The notes under the pieces are model-generated. The model was not told the DNA's origin and searched no databases. It saw only the letters and a program-made list of their open reading frames with translations. A stretch of DNA of 64,000 nucleotides, from NCBI GenBank assembly GCA_934085565.1, contig CAKOHG010000002.1:124001-188000 (forward strand). The letters are read 5' to 3'. A program made the translations under genes and the position numbers. This stretch comes from an uncultured Bacilli bacterium (lineage in GTDB: Bacteria > Bacillota_I > Bacilli_A > RF39 > UBA660). This document shows positions 29,615 to 37,460 of the stretch, one piece after another (within the stretch, counting starts at the first letter, position 1; every line of letters starts with the position of its first letter).

Positions 29615-30664
29615 ATGAATAATAAGAAAGAATTTTTAATATTGGTATGTATTTTTGTTATAGCATTTTTTTCATCATTTTTAGTATTAAGCACAAATGA
29701 TTTATCAAATATGGTAGCTTTAAGTTTAAGTTTTTTCTTTGCACTATTGTGTGTTCTTGTTTATGTGTTAATAAAAATTAGTCAAAGAGAAAAAGAGGAA
29801 GTTTCGAAAGCTAGTTATAAAATTCAAAATATACGTAATCTAAATGAAACAATTGGGTTTAAGCCAATTATGAAAAAATGGCATGAAATTACCGAAAGGG
29901 AATATTCAAGAAAAAGTCTAGATAGAGTTACTGGAGCGAGCATAATTAAATATCATATAGAAAATGATACAGATCATTTGAGGACAGATATAGAAAATGC
30001 TCTTTATAATATAAGTTTGCTCGATGATTATACTTTGAAAGTAAATGAAGTTTTAGCTCATGAATCCGAAAATAAAACAAATTATTCTACAGAAAAATAT
30101 CAAAAAATTGAAAATGAAATATTAAAGTCATTAATACATAAAAAAGAAGATTTTTTAATATGTATGAAATGTACAGCGTACTATAGGAGTAATGGTGGAA
30201 AAGTTCATGATACTAGACGTGGCAAATTTTCTTTTGATGATTTAACAGTTCTTTATAACGAATGGCAAAATGGTCAAAAATACACTGAAACAAAAAAACA
30301 AGAACGCAAAATCATGAATGATGATATTCGATATAATGTATTAAAAAGAGATAACTATACATGTCAAATATGTGGAGCGACAGCTAAAGATGGTGCTAAG
30401 TTGCATGTTGACCATATTATACCTGTTTCTAAAGGCGGAAAAACTGTCATGAGTAATCTTCAAACTTTGTGTGATAGATGTAATTTAGGAAAAAGTAATA
30501 AAATGGATAGTGACTTCGAAGGAAATATGATTTGTCCTTTTTGTGGAGGAAAATTGGTTGAACGAAAAGGAAAATATGGAATGTTTATTGGTTGTTCTAA
30601 TTATCCCCAATGTCATTATAATAGACCGTTAAATAGCAGTACTGATTCTAAAAATAATATTTAA
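29615..30664 (+). CDS. Membrane-anchored HNH endonuclease with topoisomerase-type zinc ribbon
   Basis: A 349-residue protein. Two membrane segments (about residues 6-27 and 34-55) are followed by a helical region (60-230), an HNH nuclease domain (about 248-302: CQICGA, LHVDHIIPVSKGG, NLQTLCDRCN) and a C-terminal four-Cys zinc ribbon like the repeats of bacterial topoisomerase I (CPFCGGKL to GCSNYPQC, 306-333). The nuclease would face the cytoplasm. The combination suggests DNA cleavage at the membrane, for example against incoming DNA, but this is inference. It is a single-gene unit with strong signals on both sides. Confidence 0.82.
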   Translation: MNNKKEFLILVCIFVIAFFSSFLVLSTNDLSNMVALSLSFFFALLCVLVYVLIKISQREKEEVSKASYKIQNIRNLNETIGFKPIMKKWHEITEREYSRKSLDRVTGASIIKYHIENDTDHLRTDIENALYNISLLDDYTLKVNEVLAHESENKTNYSTEKYQKIENEILKSLIHKKEDFLICMKCTAYYRSNGGKVHDTRRGKFSFDDLTVLYNEWQNGQKYTETKKQERKIMNDDIRYNVLKRDNYTCQICGATAKDGAKLHVDHIIPVSKGGKTVMSNLQTLCDRCNLGKSNKMDSDFEGNMICPFCGGKLVERKGKYGMFIGCSNYPQCHYNRPLNSSTDSKNNI

Positions 30665-30680
30665 ATTTTTTGTTCATATG

Positions 30681-30714
30681 AAAAATACTCTTAGATTAAA
30701 CTAAGAGTATTTTT
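30681..30714. terminator. Bidirectional terminator, perfect 14-bp stem
   Basis: 30681-30694 pairs perfectly with 30701-30714 around ATTAAA; AAAAA and TTTTT tracts end both sides. It serves the HNH gene and the convergent small membrane protein gene. Confidence 0.93.
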
Positions 30715-30715
30715 G

Positions 30716-31024
30716 CTATTTTTTATCAATTATTTCAATGTATTTTATTGAATGCATTAAAATGAATAAGCCAAGTAAAAAATCAATTATATCTGCAGAT
30801 AATATTGTAAACATCATCAGTATTCCAATAATTATACCAATTATACCAGCATTTTTTGTACCTTTTTTGGCTTCAGTATAACCTATAAATAAAATCGCAG
30901 CGTATACAAGTGTAAAAAAATTAGCCTTGGTTGTTAGTGAAAAAAAGAAAATTATTAATTCTAATATAAATAATACTAGCATATCATTTTTTAAATTTTT
31001 CTGTGCCTTCTCAAACTCCATCAT
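30716..31024 (-). CDS. Small unknown membrane protein
   Basis: A 102-residue protein with a charged N-terminus (MMEFEKAQKNLKND) and three or four membrane segments. No family is recognised. The ATG at 31024 is preferred because AGGAGG lies 7 bases upstream; a longer in-frame reading starting at 31129 has no such signal. An extended -10 promoter (31050-31058, minus strand) precedes it. Confidence 0.65.
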   Translation of the reverse strand: MMEFEKAQKNLKNDMLVLFILELIIFFFSLTTKANFFTLVYAAILFIGYTEAKKGTKNAGIIGIIIGILMMFTILSADIIDFLLGLFILMHSIKYIEIIDKK

Positions 31025-31049
31025 TTGTTTACCTCCTATCTTCAAAATT

Positions 31050-31058
31050 ATTATAACA
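31050..31058 (-). promoter_or_regulatory. Extended -10 promoter, small membrane protein gene
   Basis: On the minus strand TGT precedes TATAAT (complement of 31050-31058), about 26 bases before the start codon. Confidence 0.55.
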
Positions 31059-31212
31059 TGCGTTTTGATATAATGTAGAAGTTTTAAATTTTTGAAAATT
31101 GTTAGTAACTTAAAATGTAAGTTTTTCAAAGTGGATGTGTCATAAAATCATTTATAGAGCGCGACTTTTTATCATGGCTTAAATAAACATAAAAAGATAA
31201 TAAAAAATATAT

Positions 31213-31241
31213 TTGCTAATACCCTATAGGGGTGTTATAAT
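31213..31241 (+). promoter_or_regulatory. Copper operon promoter with CsoR-type operator in its spacer
   Basis: TTGCTA (31213-31218) and TATAAT (31236-31241, also preceded by TGT) are exactly 17 bases apart. The spacer (31219-31235) holds ATACCCTATAGGGGTGT, a close match to known CsoR operators (TACCCNNNNGGGGTA type). Cu(I)-released repression of the downstream copper genes is therefore likely. No csoR gene is in this window, so the repressor is encoded elsewhere. Confidence 0.8.
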
Positions 31242-31308
31242 GTTTTCGTTGGAGATGAAAAACCATGCTAAAAAATAATTTAATGTACCTAGTTAGGAGT
31301 TCTTATTT

Positions 31309-32619
31309 ATGTATGTAACCTATGTTAAAATAGATGGCATTCATTGTGATAATTGTCGTAGAAAGATAAAAGAAAAATTATTAAAAGAGAAAGAGATAAA
31401 AGAAGTAGAAATAAATAAAAATATTGCTAAAATTACTTCTTCTAAAAAGTTAAATGATGAAAAAATAATTCATTTAATTAATTCATTAGATTATTTTACT
31501 AAAAAAGAATATATAAGCGAAAATATTAAAGATATAAATTCTGATTTTAGCATAAAAGAGTTTATGATCCTTTTCTTTTCTATTTTAATATTCATTTTTT
31601 TGATAAGAATACTATTTGGCTATAACATTTTTAATGTCATTCCAACAATTGATAATAATATGACGTACGGTATGCTTTTTATAACGGGTTTGTTAACAAG
31701 TATTCATTGCATTAGTATGTGTGGTGCCATAAATCTTATGACAACATTTAATAGGGAAAATAAAATTAACTTGAAGAATCCTATTTTATATAATTTAGGA
31801 AGACTACTATCGTATACCCTTTTAGGAGGAATCGTTGGTTTTATTGGTTCTGTTATTAGTGTCAATGAAATCGTTAATGGTTGTCTTATTATTTTTGCTT
31901 CTCTTATTATGTTACTTATGTCTTTAAATATGTTAAACATTTTATCATTTAAATGGCCTAGATTTATAAAAATTAAAAAAAATATTAAAACAAACAACGC
32001 TTTAATGATTGGTTTATTAAATGGTTTTATGCCATGTGGACCTTTAAGTGCTATGCAAGTTTATGCTTTATCAACGGGTTCATTTATAAAAGGTGCCTTA
32101 TCAATGTTTTTGTTTTGTTTAGGGACAATTCCCTTAATGTTAGGGGTAGGGATATTATTTAATGTTGTAAAAGGAAGAAAAAGAATCATACTAAATAAAG
32201 TAGCTTCTGTTCTTATTTTATTACTATCCTTAGCCATGTTATTTAGAGGCTTAAATACATTAGGTTTAAATTTTAATCTATCAACAAATCATTATGAAAA
32301 TTATGCAGCCGCTACTATTTATGAAGATTATCAAGAGGTAAAAATTAATTTATCTTATGATAGCTATGGCGATATTTTAGTTCAAAAAGGTAAAAAAGTT
32401 CGCTTAATTATCAATGTAGATAAAAAATATTTAACGGGTTGTAATAATGTTGTGGTGATAAGTGAATTTAATATAAAAAAAGAATTAACCGTTGGGGAAA
32501 ATATCATTGAATTTGTACCAGAAAATACGGGTACTTATTCCATGAATTGTTGGATGAATATGATTACAAATAACATCCAGGTTATTGATGATGAAAACTA
32601 TTTCGAGGTGAAAGAATGA
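31309..32619 (+). CDS. HMA-SafE-cupredoxin fusion membrane protein
   Basis: A 436-residue three-part protein. An N-terminal heavy-metal-associated domain (residues 1-65) carries CDNC at the metal site. A six-span SauE/SafE (DsbD-like) membrane domain (about 85-320) has the ISMCGAI and GFMPCGPLSAMQ Cys/Pro motifs of the two half-repeats. A C-terminal cupredoxin-like domain (about 345-435) has possible Cu-site residues in TGCNNVV and NCWMNM. It is the first gene behind the CsoR-type promoter and overlaps copA by 4 bases. It likely moves copper or reducing equivalents across the membrane together with CopA. Confidence 0.85.
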   Translation: MYVTYVKIDGIHCDNCRRKIKEKLLKEKEIKEVEINKNIAKITSSKKLNDEKIIHLINSLDYFTKKEYISENIKDINSDFSIKEFMILFFSILIFIFLIRILFGYNIFNVIPTIDNNMTYGMLFITGLLTSIHCISMCGAINLMTTFNRENKINLKNPILYNLGRLLSYTLLGGIVGFIGSVISVNEIVNGCLIIFASLIMLLMSLNMLNILSFKWPRFIKIKKNIKTNNALMIGLLNGFMPCGPLSAMQVYALSTGSFIKGALSMFLFCLGTIPLMLGVGILFNVVKGRKRIILNKVASVLILLLSLAMLFRGLNTLGLNFNLSTNHYENYAAATIYEDYQEVKINLSYDSYGDILVQKGKKVRLIINVDKKYLTGCNNVVVISEFNIKKELTVGENIIEFVPENTGTYSMNCWMNMITNNIQVIDDENYFEVKE

Positions 32620-34817
32620 AAAAAATAATTTTAAGAATAGAAGGTATGACTTGCAGTGCTTGCTCCAATAGTCTTGAAAAATATTTATTAAAACAAAAAG
32701 GCATCGAGGACGCTTTAGTAAATTTAGTCATGTCTTCCGCAAGTATAAGTTATGACGACAGTCTTACCGAGGACGATTTAAATTGGTTTGTGAAAGAAGC
32801 TGGTTTTAAATCCTTAGGCGTTTATCAAGAACAAGAAGAAAAAGAGTCTCATAAAAAAGTTTACTTTACTATTAATGGTTTACTTGCCTTATTTGTTTTG
32901 TATGTTTCTATGTCTCACATGGTTCATTTGCCTGTCATACCTTTTCTAAATATGATGACACATCCTTTAAATTACGCTCTTTGTTTATTTCTATTTAGTT
33001 TGTATTTCTTATATTTTGGTAGAGACATTATTATAAGTGGTATCAAAAATATCAAATATAAATCACCTAACATGGATACTCTTGTTATGCTAGGTGTTAT
33101 GGCAAGTTTCTTATTTAGTACGTTTAACTTAGGAATGATTTTATATGGCAATACAGATTATGTTGAGAATCTATATTTTGAAAGTGTTTGTGTTATTCTT
33201 TACTTGATTAAGTTTGGAAGATATATAGATAATATCAGTAAAGAAAAGACGAAAGAAGCCATAAAAGGATTAGTAACCATCACCCCTAATAAAGCATTTC
33301 TTTTTAAGGACAATGAAGAAAAAGAAGTATCTATAGACGAGGTAAAAAAAGGTGATATTTTAATAACAAGACCTGGAAATCGTTTTGCTGTAGATGGTGT
33401 CGTGGTTAAAGGACTTTCTCATGTTGATGAATCTTTTATCAGTGGGGAATCAACGCCTGTTAAGAAAAGTAAAAATGATAAAGTCGTAGCGGGTTCTATT
33501 AATTTAGACGGTGAAATTTTTTATAAAGCTGTAAATATCGGCAAAGATTCTACTATATCAGAAATTGTTAGATTAGTCGTTGAAGCTACTAATACCAAAG
33601 CTCCTATTGCACGTATTGCAGATAAAGTAAGTGGTGTTTTTGTTCCGATTGTTATTGTTCTAGCCCTTTTAACATTTATTATTCATTTGTTATTAGGATT
33701 TCCTTTTAGCGATTCTATTGTTTATCTTGTCAGTGTTTTGGTTTGTGCTTGTCCTTGTGCATTAGGACTTGCTACTCCTCTTGCCATTGTTGTCAGTGAA
33801 GGATTATGTGCTAAAAATGGGATTTTAGTAAAGAAATCAGAGATACTTGAAAATGCTAATAAAGTGGATGTTGTTGTTTTTGATAAAACAGGTACTTTAA
33901 CTTATGGTAATTTAAGAATTTCTAAAGTGATAAATAAATCCTTTTATTCTGAAGATGATTTATTAAAACTTGTTTCTTCTTTAGAGATGAAATCCACTCA
34001 TCCTATTGCCGGTGCCTTTAAAACTTATTTAGAAGATAGGACTTTAAAAACAGTAGAAGTTGCAAATTTTAAAAATATTTCTGGAGTAGGATTATCTGGA
34101 AAAATAAATGATAAAGAATATTTGTTAGGTAGTCATAAAATTTTAGAACAATATCATATTGATAATGAACTTTTAAGTGATGAAGAAGATTTATCAAAGA
34201 ACGGTAATAGTATTATTTATGTTATTGAAAATAAAAAGGTTATTGCTCTAATCGGTGTTAAAGATATTATTAGAGATAATGCCAAAGAAGTGGTAAAAAA
34301 ACTAAAAGAATTAAATAAAGAAGTTATTATGCTAACCGGTGATAATGAAGTGACGGCTAAAATTATTGCTCAAAGTATTGGTATAGAAAAAGTCATCGCT
34401 GGAGTATCTCCTAAGGATAAATCAGAAGAAATAAAAAAATTAAAAGCTAAAAATCTAAAAGTGATGATGGTGGGAGATGGTATCAATGACGCGCCAAGTT
34501 TATCCATTGCCGATATCGGGGTTAGTTTAAATTCTGCTATTGATATCGCGGCAGATTCCGCGGATGTTATTTTGATGAGAAATGATTTAAATTCTATTTA
34601 TCATTTATTTGATATTAGTCAAAAAACGTTGCATAATATAAAATGCAATTTGTTCTGGGCATTTTTCTATAATGCTTGCATGATACCTATTGCATGTGGC
34701 TTATTTGAATTTATAGGGGTTAGAATGAACCCGATGATTGCGGGTCTTGCTATGACTTTATCTAGTTTTACTGTTATAATAAATGCTTTAAGATTGAAAA
34801 AATGGAAAGGAAAATAA
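32616..34817 (+). CDS. copA: Copper-exporting P1B-type ATPase CopA
   Basis: A 733-residue ATPase with a single N-terminal HMA domain (GMTCSACS, Cys near residues 13 and 16). The ion-channel CPC motif lies in VCACPCALGLATP (near 378), SGEST forms the actuator loop, the phosphorylated Asp is in DKTGTLT (near 422), the family HP motif reads STHPIAG, and GDGINDAPS closes the ATP domain. CPC together with the HP motif marks the Cu+ (CopA) group. ATGA overlap with the upstream fusion gene and a 3-base gap to copZ show one operon. Confidence 0.96.
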   Translation: MKKIILRIEGMTCSACSNSLEKYLLKQKGIEDALVNLVMSSASISYDDSLTEDDLNWFVKEAGFKSLGVYQEQEEKESHKKVYFTINGLLALFVLYVSMSHMVHLPVIPFLNMMTHPLNYALCLFLFSLYFLYFGRDIIISGIKNIKYKSPNMDTLVMLGVMASFLFSTFNLGMILYGNTDYVENLYFESVCVILYLIKFGRYIDNISKEKTKEAIKGLVTITPNKAFLFKDNEEKEVSIDEVKKGDILITRPGNRFAVDGVVVKGLSHVDESFISGESTPVKKSKNDKVVAGSINLDGEIFYKAVNIGKDSTISEIVRLVVEATNTKAPIARIADKVSGVFVPIVIVLALLTFIIHLLLGFPFSDSIVYLVSVLVCACPCALGLATPLAIVVSEGLCAKNGILVKKSEILENANKVDVVVFDKTGTLTYGNLRISKVINKSFYSEDDLLKLVSSLEMKSTHPIAGAFKTYLEDRTLKTVEVANFKNISGVGLSGKINDKEYLLGSHKILEQYHIDNELLSDEEDLSKNGNSIIYVIENKKVIALIGVKDIIRDNAKEVVKKLKELNKEVIMLTGDNEVTAKIIAQSIGIEKVIAGVSPKDKSEEIKKLKAKNLKVMMVGDGINDAPSLSIADIGVSLNSAIDIAADSADVILMRNDLNSIYHLFDISQKTLHNIKCNLFWAFFYNACMIPIACGLFEFIGVRMNPMIAGLAMTLSSFTVIINALRLKKWKGK

Positions 34818-34820
34818 AAT

Positions 34821-35051
34821 ATGTTTCATAAAAAGATTAAAAAAATGGTTACGATTGAAGGTATGATGTGTAATCATTGCAAAAATAAAGTAGAAAGTTC
34901 TTTATTAGAATTAGAAAATGTGACAAAGGTTAAAGTGAATTTAGCAAATAAAACAGCTGAAATTTATTCAAATGAAGTGATTAATGATGAAGATATTAAA
35001 AAAGTTATCACGGGTCTTGGTTATCAAGTAACTCATATTGAAGGAAAATAA
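34821..35051 (+). CDS. copZ: Copper chaperone CopZ-like HMA protein
   Basis: A 76-residue single HMA domain with the CxxC metal motif in GMMCNHCKNKVES and the ferredoxin-like strand-helix pattern. It probably delivers Cu(I) to the CopA HMA domain in the cytoplasm. The N-terminus is a little longer and more basic than in usual CopZ (about 68 residues). It lies 3 bases after copA and 2 before the lipoprotein gene. Confidence 0.9.
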   Translation: MFHKKIKKMVTIEGMMCNHCKNKVESSLLELENVTKVKVNLANKTAEIYSNEVINDEDIKKVITGLGYQVTHIEGK

Positions 35052-35053
35052 CT

Positions 35054-35578
35054 ATGAAAAGAATAAGTGTTCTTTTAATATTGTTTACTTTTACTTTTTC
35101 TTTAACCGGATGTAATAAAAAAGAAACAGAGATAGCTAATGAAGAAAAAGTTCCCGCAAGATTAAGGACGATAACTGGCGAGGTGGTTTCTGCCACCTTA
35201 AATGAAGAAGGTAATATCATCATTAAAGAAAGTGATATTTCTGAAAATGCTAGGTATATTAGTTATGAATATGAGGGAATAACTATTGGCCTTCTAGCTG
35301 TTCGGGATTCCAAGGGAGAAGTGAAAGTCGTTGTTAATACTTGTCAATCTTGTGGAGGAGCACCGTACGCTTATTTTGTTCAAGTAAGAAATAAAATCCA
35401 ATGTCAAAACTGTGGTAGTTTATTTGCTGTTGATGATTTAGATAATTTAATCGATGATGGCTGTAATCCGATTGCTGTAGAAGATAAAAAAGAAGAAAAT
35501 GCTATCATCACTATAGGTACTAAACAACTAAAGGAATTAAAAGATAAGTTTGAAAATTGGAAAGGTCCGAAAGCTTAG
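35054..35578 (+). CDS. DUF2318-type Cys-rich lipoprotein
   Basis: A 174-residue protein with a lipoprotein signal peptide (lipobox LTGC, Cys near residue 20). The mature part carries the DUF2318 Cys pattern: CQSCGG, then CQNCGSLF, then DDGCNPI. In this family the motifs are proposed to bind Fe-S or another metal. The protein would sit on the outer face of the membrane. As the last gene of the copper operon it may take or hold copper outside, or mature the export system; its ligand is unknown. Confidence 0.85.
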   Translation: MKRISVLLILFTFTFSLTGCNKKETEIANEEKVPARLRTITGEVVSATLNEEGNIIIKESDISENARYISYEYEGITIGLLAVRDSKGEVKVVVNTCQSCGGAPYAYFVQVRNKIQCQNCGSLFAVDDLDNLIDDGCNPIAVEDKKEENAIITIGTKQLKELKDKFENWKGPKA

Positions 35579-35599
35579 CTTAAAGGCCTTTTGTTTTTT
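35561..35599 (+). terminator. Intrinsic terminator of the copper operon
   Basis: AAAGGTC (35561-35567) pairs with GGCCTTT (35585-35591, one G-U pair), with an inner AAGC/GCTT stem, followed by a T-rich tract. It overlaps the last codons of the lipoprotein gene. Confidence 0.7.
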
Positions 35600-35628
35600 A
35601 TAAAAATTAATGGTTAGGGGGGAAAACA

Positions 35629-36582
35629 ATGGGATATTTAGATGGTTATATTTTAGAAGTAAAAAAATACGTTGAAATACATCCTGATATCACAGAACTG
35701 GAACTTATAAGATATGTTTATTTAACTCTTGGTTTAAGATTATCATTTGATGAAAAATTCTTGCCATTTGGAAATAGTAAGACAAGACAAAATATGTATA
35801 AGTATCACTGTCAATCTAAACTTGATTTGGAAGAATGTATGAAAACAAATAAAGTTATTTGCAAGTCATGTGCTCATATTCTAGAGTATGTTTTAAAGCA
35901 GTTTGATGTTGATATTAAAACGGTAGTTGATGAAGATGATACAAGAAAATGTCCTCATGTTTACAATGTTATCAAACAAAAAGATGGTAGAACTTATGTT
36001 GTAGATCTTCAAGAAGATCTTTATAATATTCAATCTCATTATTTTACTAGAAATTTTGGAATTGATTCAATTAAAGAAATGAATCCAGTTATTTCGAGAT
36101 TAGAATTAGAACAAATAGATAGAAAATTAGGGTTTCTTTTTGATAGTCGTTATTATGCTGATGAGTATTTATATTTAATAAAACTTATTGCTGATTCTAT
36201 TTCAGATTTCAAAGAAAAAACACAATTTATTTTGGAAAATATTGACGTTTATCCTTTAGATAATATGGGTTATACTGATATAGAATGGCATCATAAAACA
36301 ATATTGGAGTACTTTTTTAATAAAAATGATTTTGATTATCAAAAATCAACAGGAAAAATTAGAATAATAGATTGTTATAAAGATATAAATGGTATTCGAA
36401 AATATATTCTTTGTATCTCTGTTCAAAATGGCCAAGAAACAGACATTTATTTATATAATAGAAAACAATCAAGATATTGTAAATTGGATATTAATAACTT
36501 TGCTAAAGCTTTGAAAAATGGATTAATTATGCATAATTGTTCAGTACCTAATTTGAAAAGAACTTTAAAAAAAATTTGTTGA
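35629..36582 (+). CDS. Transglutaminase-like (papain-fold) protein, unknown role
   Basis: A 317-residue protein without signal peptide. Residues about 80-145 resemble a transglutaminase-like cysteine protease core, with candidate triad residues Cys in ICKSCAHILEYVL, His in CPHVYNVI and Asp in YVVDLQEDL. The N-terminus and the C-terminal third (residues 170-317) match nothing I know. The ribosome-binding site is an unusual run of six G. It is a single gene behind the copper operon terminator. A peptidase or amide-transfer role is inferred from the triad spacing; it could also be inactive. Confidence 0.6.
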   Translation: MGYLDGYILEVKKYVEIHPDITELELIRYVYLTLGLRLSFDEKFLPFGNSKTRQNMYKYHCQSKLDLEECMKTNKVICKSCAHILEYVLKQFDVDIKTVVDEDDTRKCPHVYNVIKQKDGRTYVVDLQEDLYNIQSHYFTRNFGIDSIKEMNPVISRLELEQIDRKLGFLFDSRYYADEYLYLIKLIADSISDFKEKTQFILENIDVYPLDNMGYTDIEWHHKTILEYFFNKNDFDYQKSTGKIRIIDCYKDINGIRKYILCISVQNGQETDIYLYNRKQSRYCKLDINNFAKALKNGLIMHNCSVPNLKRTLKKIC

Positions 36583-36605
36583 TCTCAACTTGATTTTTAG
36601 TGTAC

Positions 36606-36659
36606 TCAACTCCTAGTTGATTTATTTAATTTTGAAAATATTTATAATGATAACTAGGA
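36606..36659 (+). promoter_or_regulatory. Promoter flanked by inverted TCCTAGTT/AACTAGGA repeats
   Basis: A TATAAT -10 lies at 36643-36648, with TTGATT (36617-36622) as a distant -35 (20-base spacer). TCCTAGTT (36611-36618) and its exact complement AACTAGGA (36652-36659) sit on both sides, the second overlapping the AGGAGG ribosome-binding site. The first copy is also inside a TCAACT/AGTTGA hairpin (36606-36620). A bipartite operator is possible. Confidence 0.4.
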
Positions 36660-36669
36660 GGTAGAAAAA

Positions 36670-37371
36670 ATGAAAAAAAGATTATTTTTAGTTTTATTAA
36701 TGGTGGGAGTTATAAGTTTATCTGCTTGTGGTATAAAAGAAAAGAATATAAGTGACTCTCAAAAATTCAAGGAAGAATATGAAAGCTTTAATGGAGAACA
36801 AAATGATTATTTTGAATATCGAAATTTATCTATAACGGAAGAAAATCCTATTATTTATTCTAGTGCCGAAGACATTGTTCAAAAAATTGAAAATAATGAA
36901 ACTTTTATAGTTTATTTTGGTGATCCGGAGTGTCCTTGGTGTCGAAGTATTATCGAGCAAGCTATAAATTCAGCAAATGAGAATGGAATTTCTAAAATTT
37001 ATTATGTACGTATATGGAATGGTTTTCATAACGAAATATTAAGAGATGTTTATGAATTAGATCAAGATAGTCCTGTTTTGAAAGAAAAAGGCACGGATTC
37101 TTATTATAAGCTATTAAAATATTTTGATAAACTTTTGAAAGATTATACGTTAACTAATAAAAATAATAAGACGATTCAGGTTAATGAAAAAAGGATTTTG
37201 GCACCAAGTTTTATATATGTCAAGTCCGGCAATCCTGAACAACTCGTCGATGGAATATCAAAAAAACAAGAAAATTATAATGCAAATTTAACAGAAGAAA
37301 TACTTTCTGAAGAAAAAGAAATATTTGATAACTTTTATCAAAATACAAAGGTATGTTCAGATAAATGTTAA
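36670..37371 (+). CDS. Thioredoxin-fold lipoprotein with CPWC active site
   Basis: A 233-residue lipoprotein (signal peptide with lipobox LSAC, Cys at about residue 20). The thioredoxin-like domain has FIVYFGDPECPWCRSII near residues 78-94, so the redox pair is CPWC. A cis-Pro-like APSFIYV segment follows at the usual distance. The C-terminus ends with another close Cys pair (VCSDKC). It would act outside the membrane as an oxidoreductase or as a copper- or disulfide-handling partner; its place near the copper operon is suggestive only. Confidence 0.8.
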   Translation: MKKRLFLVLLMVGVISLSACGIKEKNISDSQKFKEEYESFNGEQNDYFEYRNLSITEENPIIYSSAEDIVQKIENNETFIVYFGDPECPWCRSIIEQAINSANENGISKIYYVRIWNGFHNEILRDVYELDQDSPVLKEKGTDSYYKLLKYFDKLLKDYTLTNKNNKTIQVNEKRILAPSFIYVKSGNPEQLVDGISKKQENYNANLTEEILSEEKEIFDNFYQNTKVCSDKC

Positions 37372-37376
37372 TAATT

Positions 37377-37437
37377 AAAAGTAGTGAAATGTATTAAATA
37401 AATTATTCTATTTATTTAACAATAACTACTTTTTTTC
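37377..37437 (+). terminator. Terminator with nested stems after Trx lipoprotein gene
   Basis: AAAAGTAGT (37377-37385) pairs with ACTACTTTT (37425-37433). Inside, TTAAATAAAT (37394-37403) pairs perfectly with ATTTATTTAA (37410-37419). A T-run ends the structure. Confidence 0.82.
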
Positions 37438-37460
37438 ATACAATACTTTAGGTGATAAAT

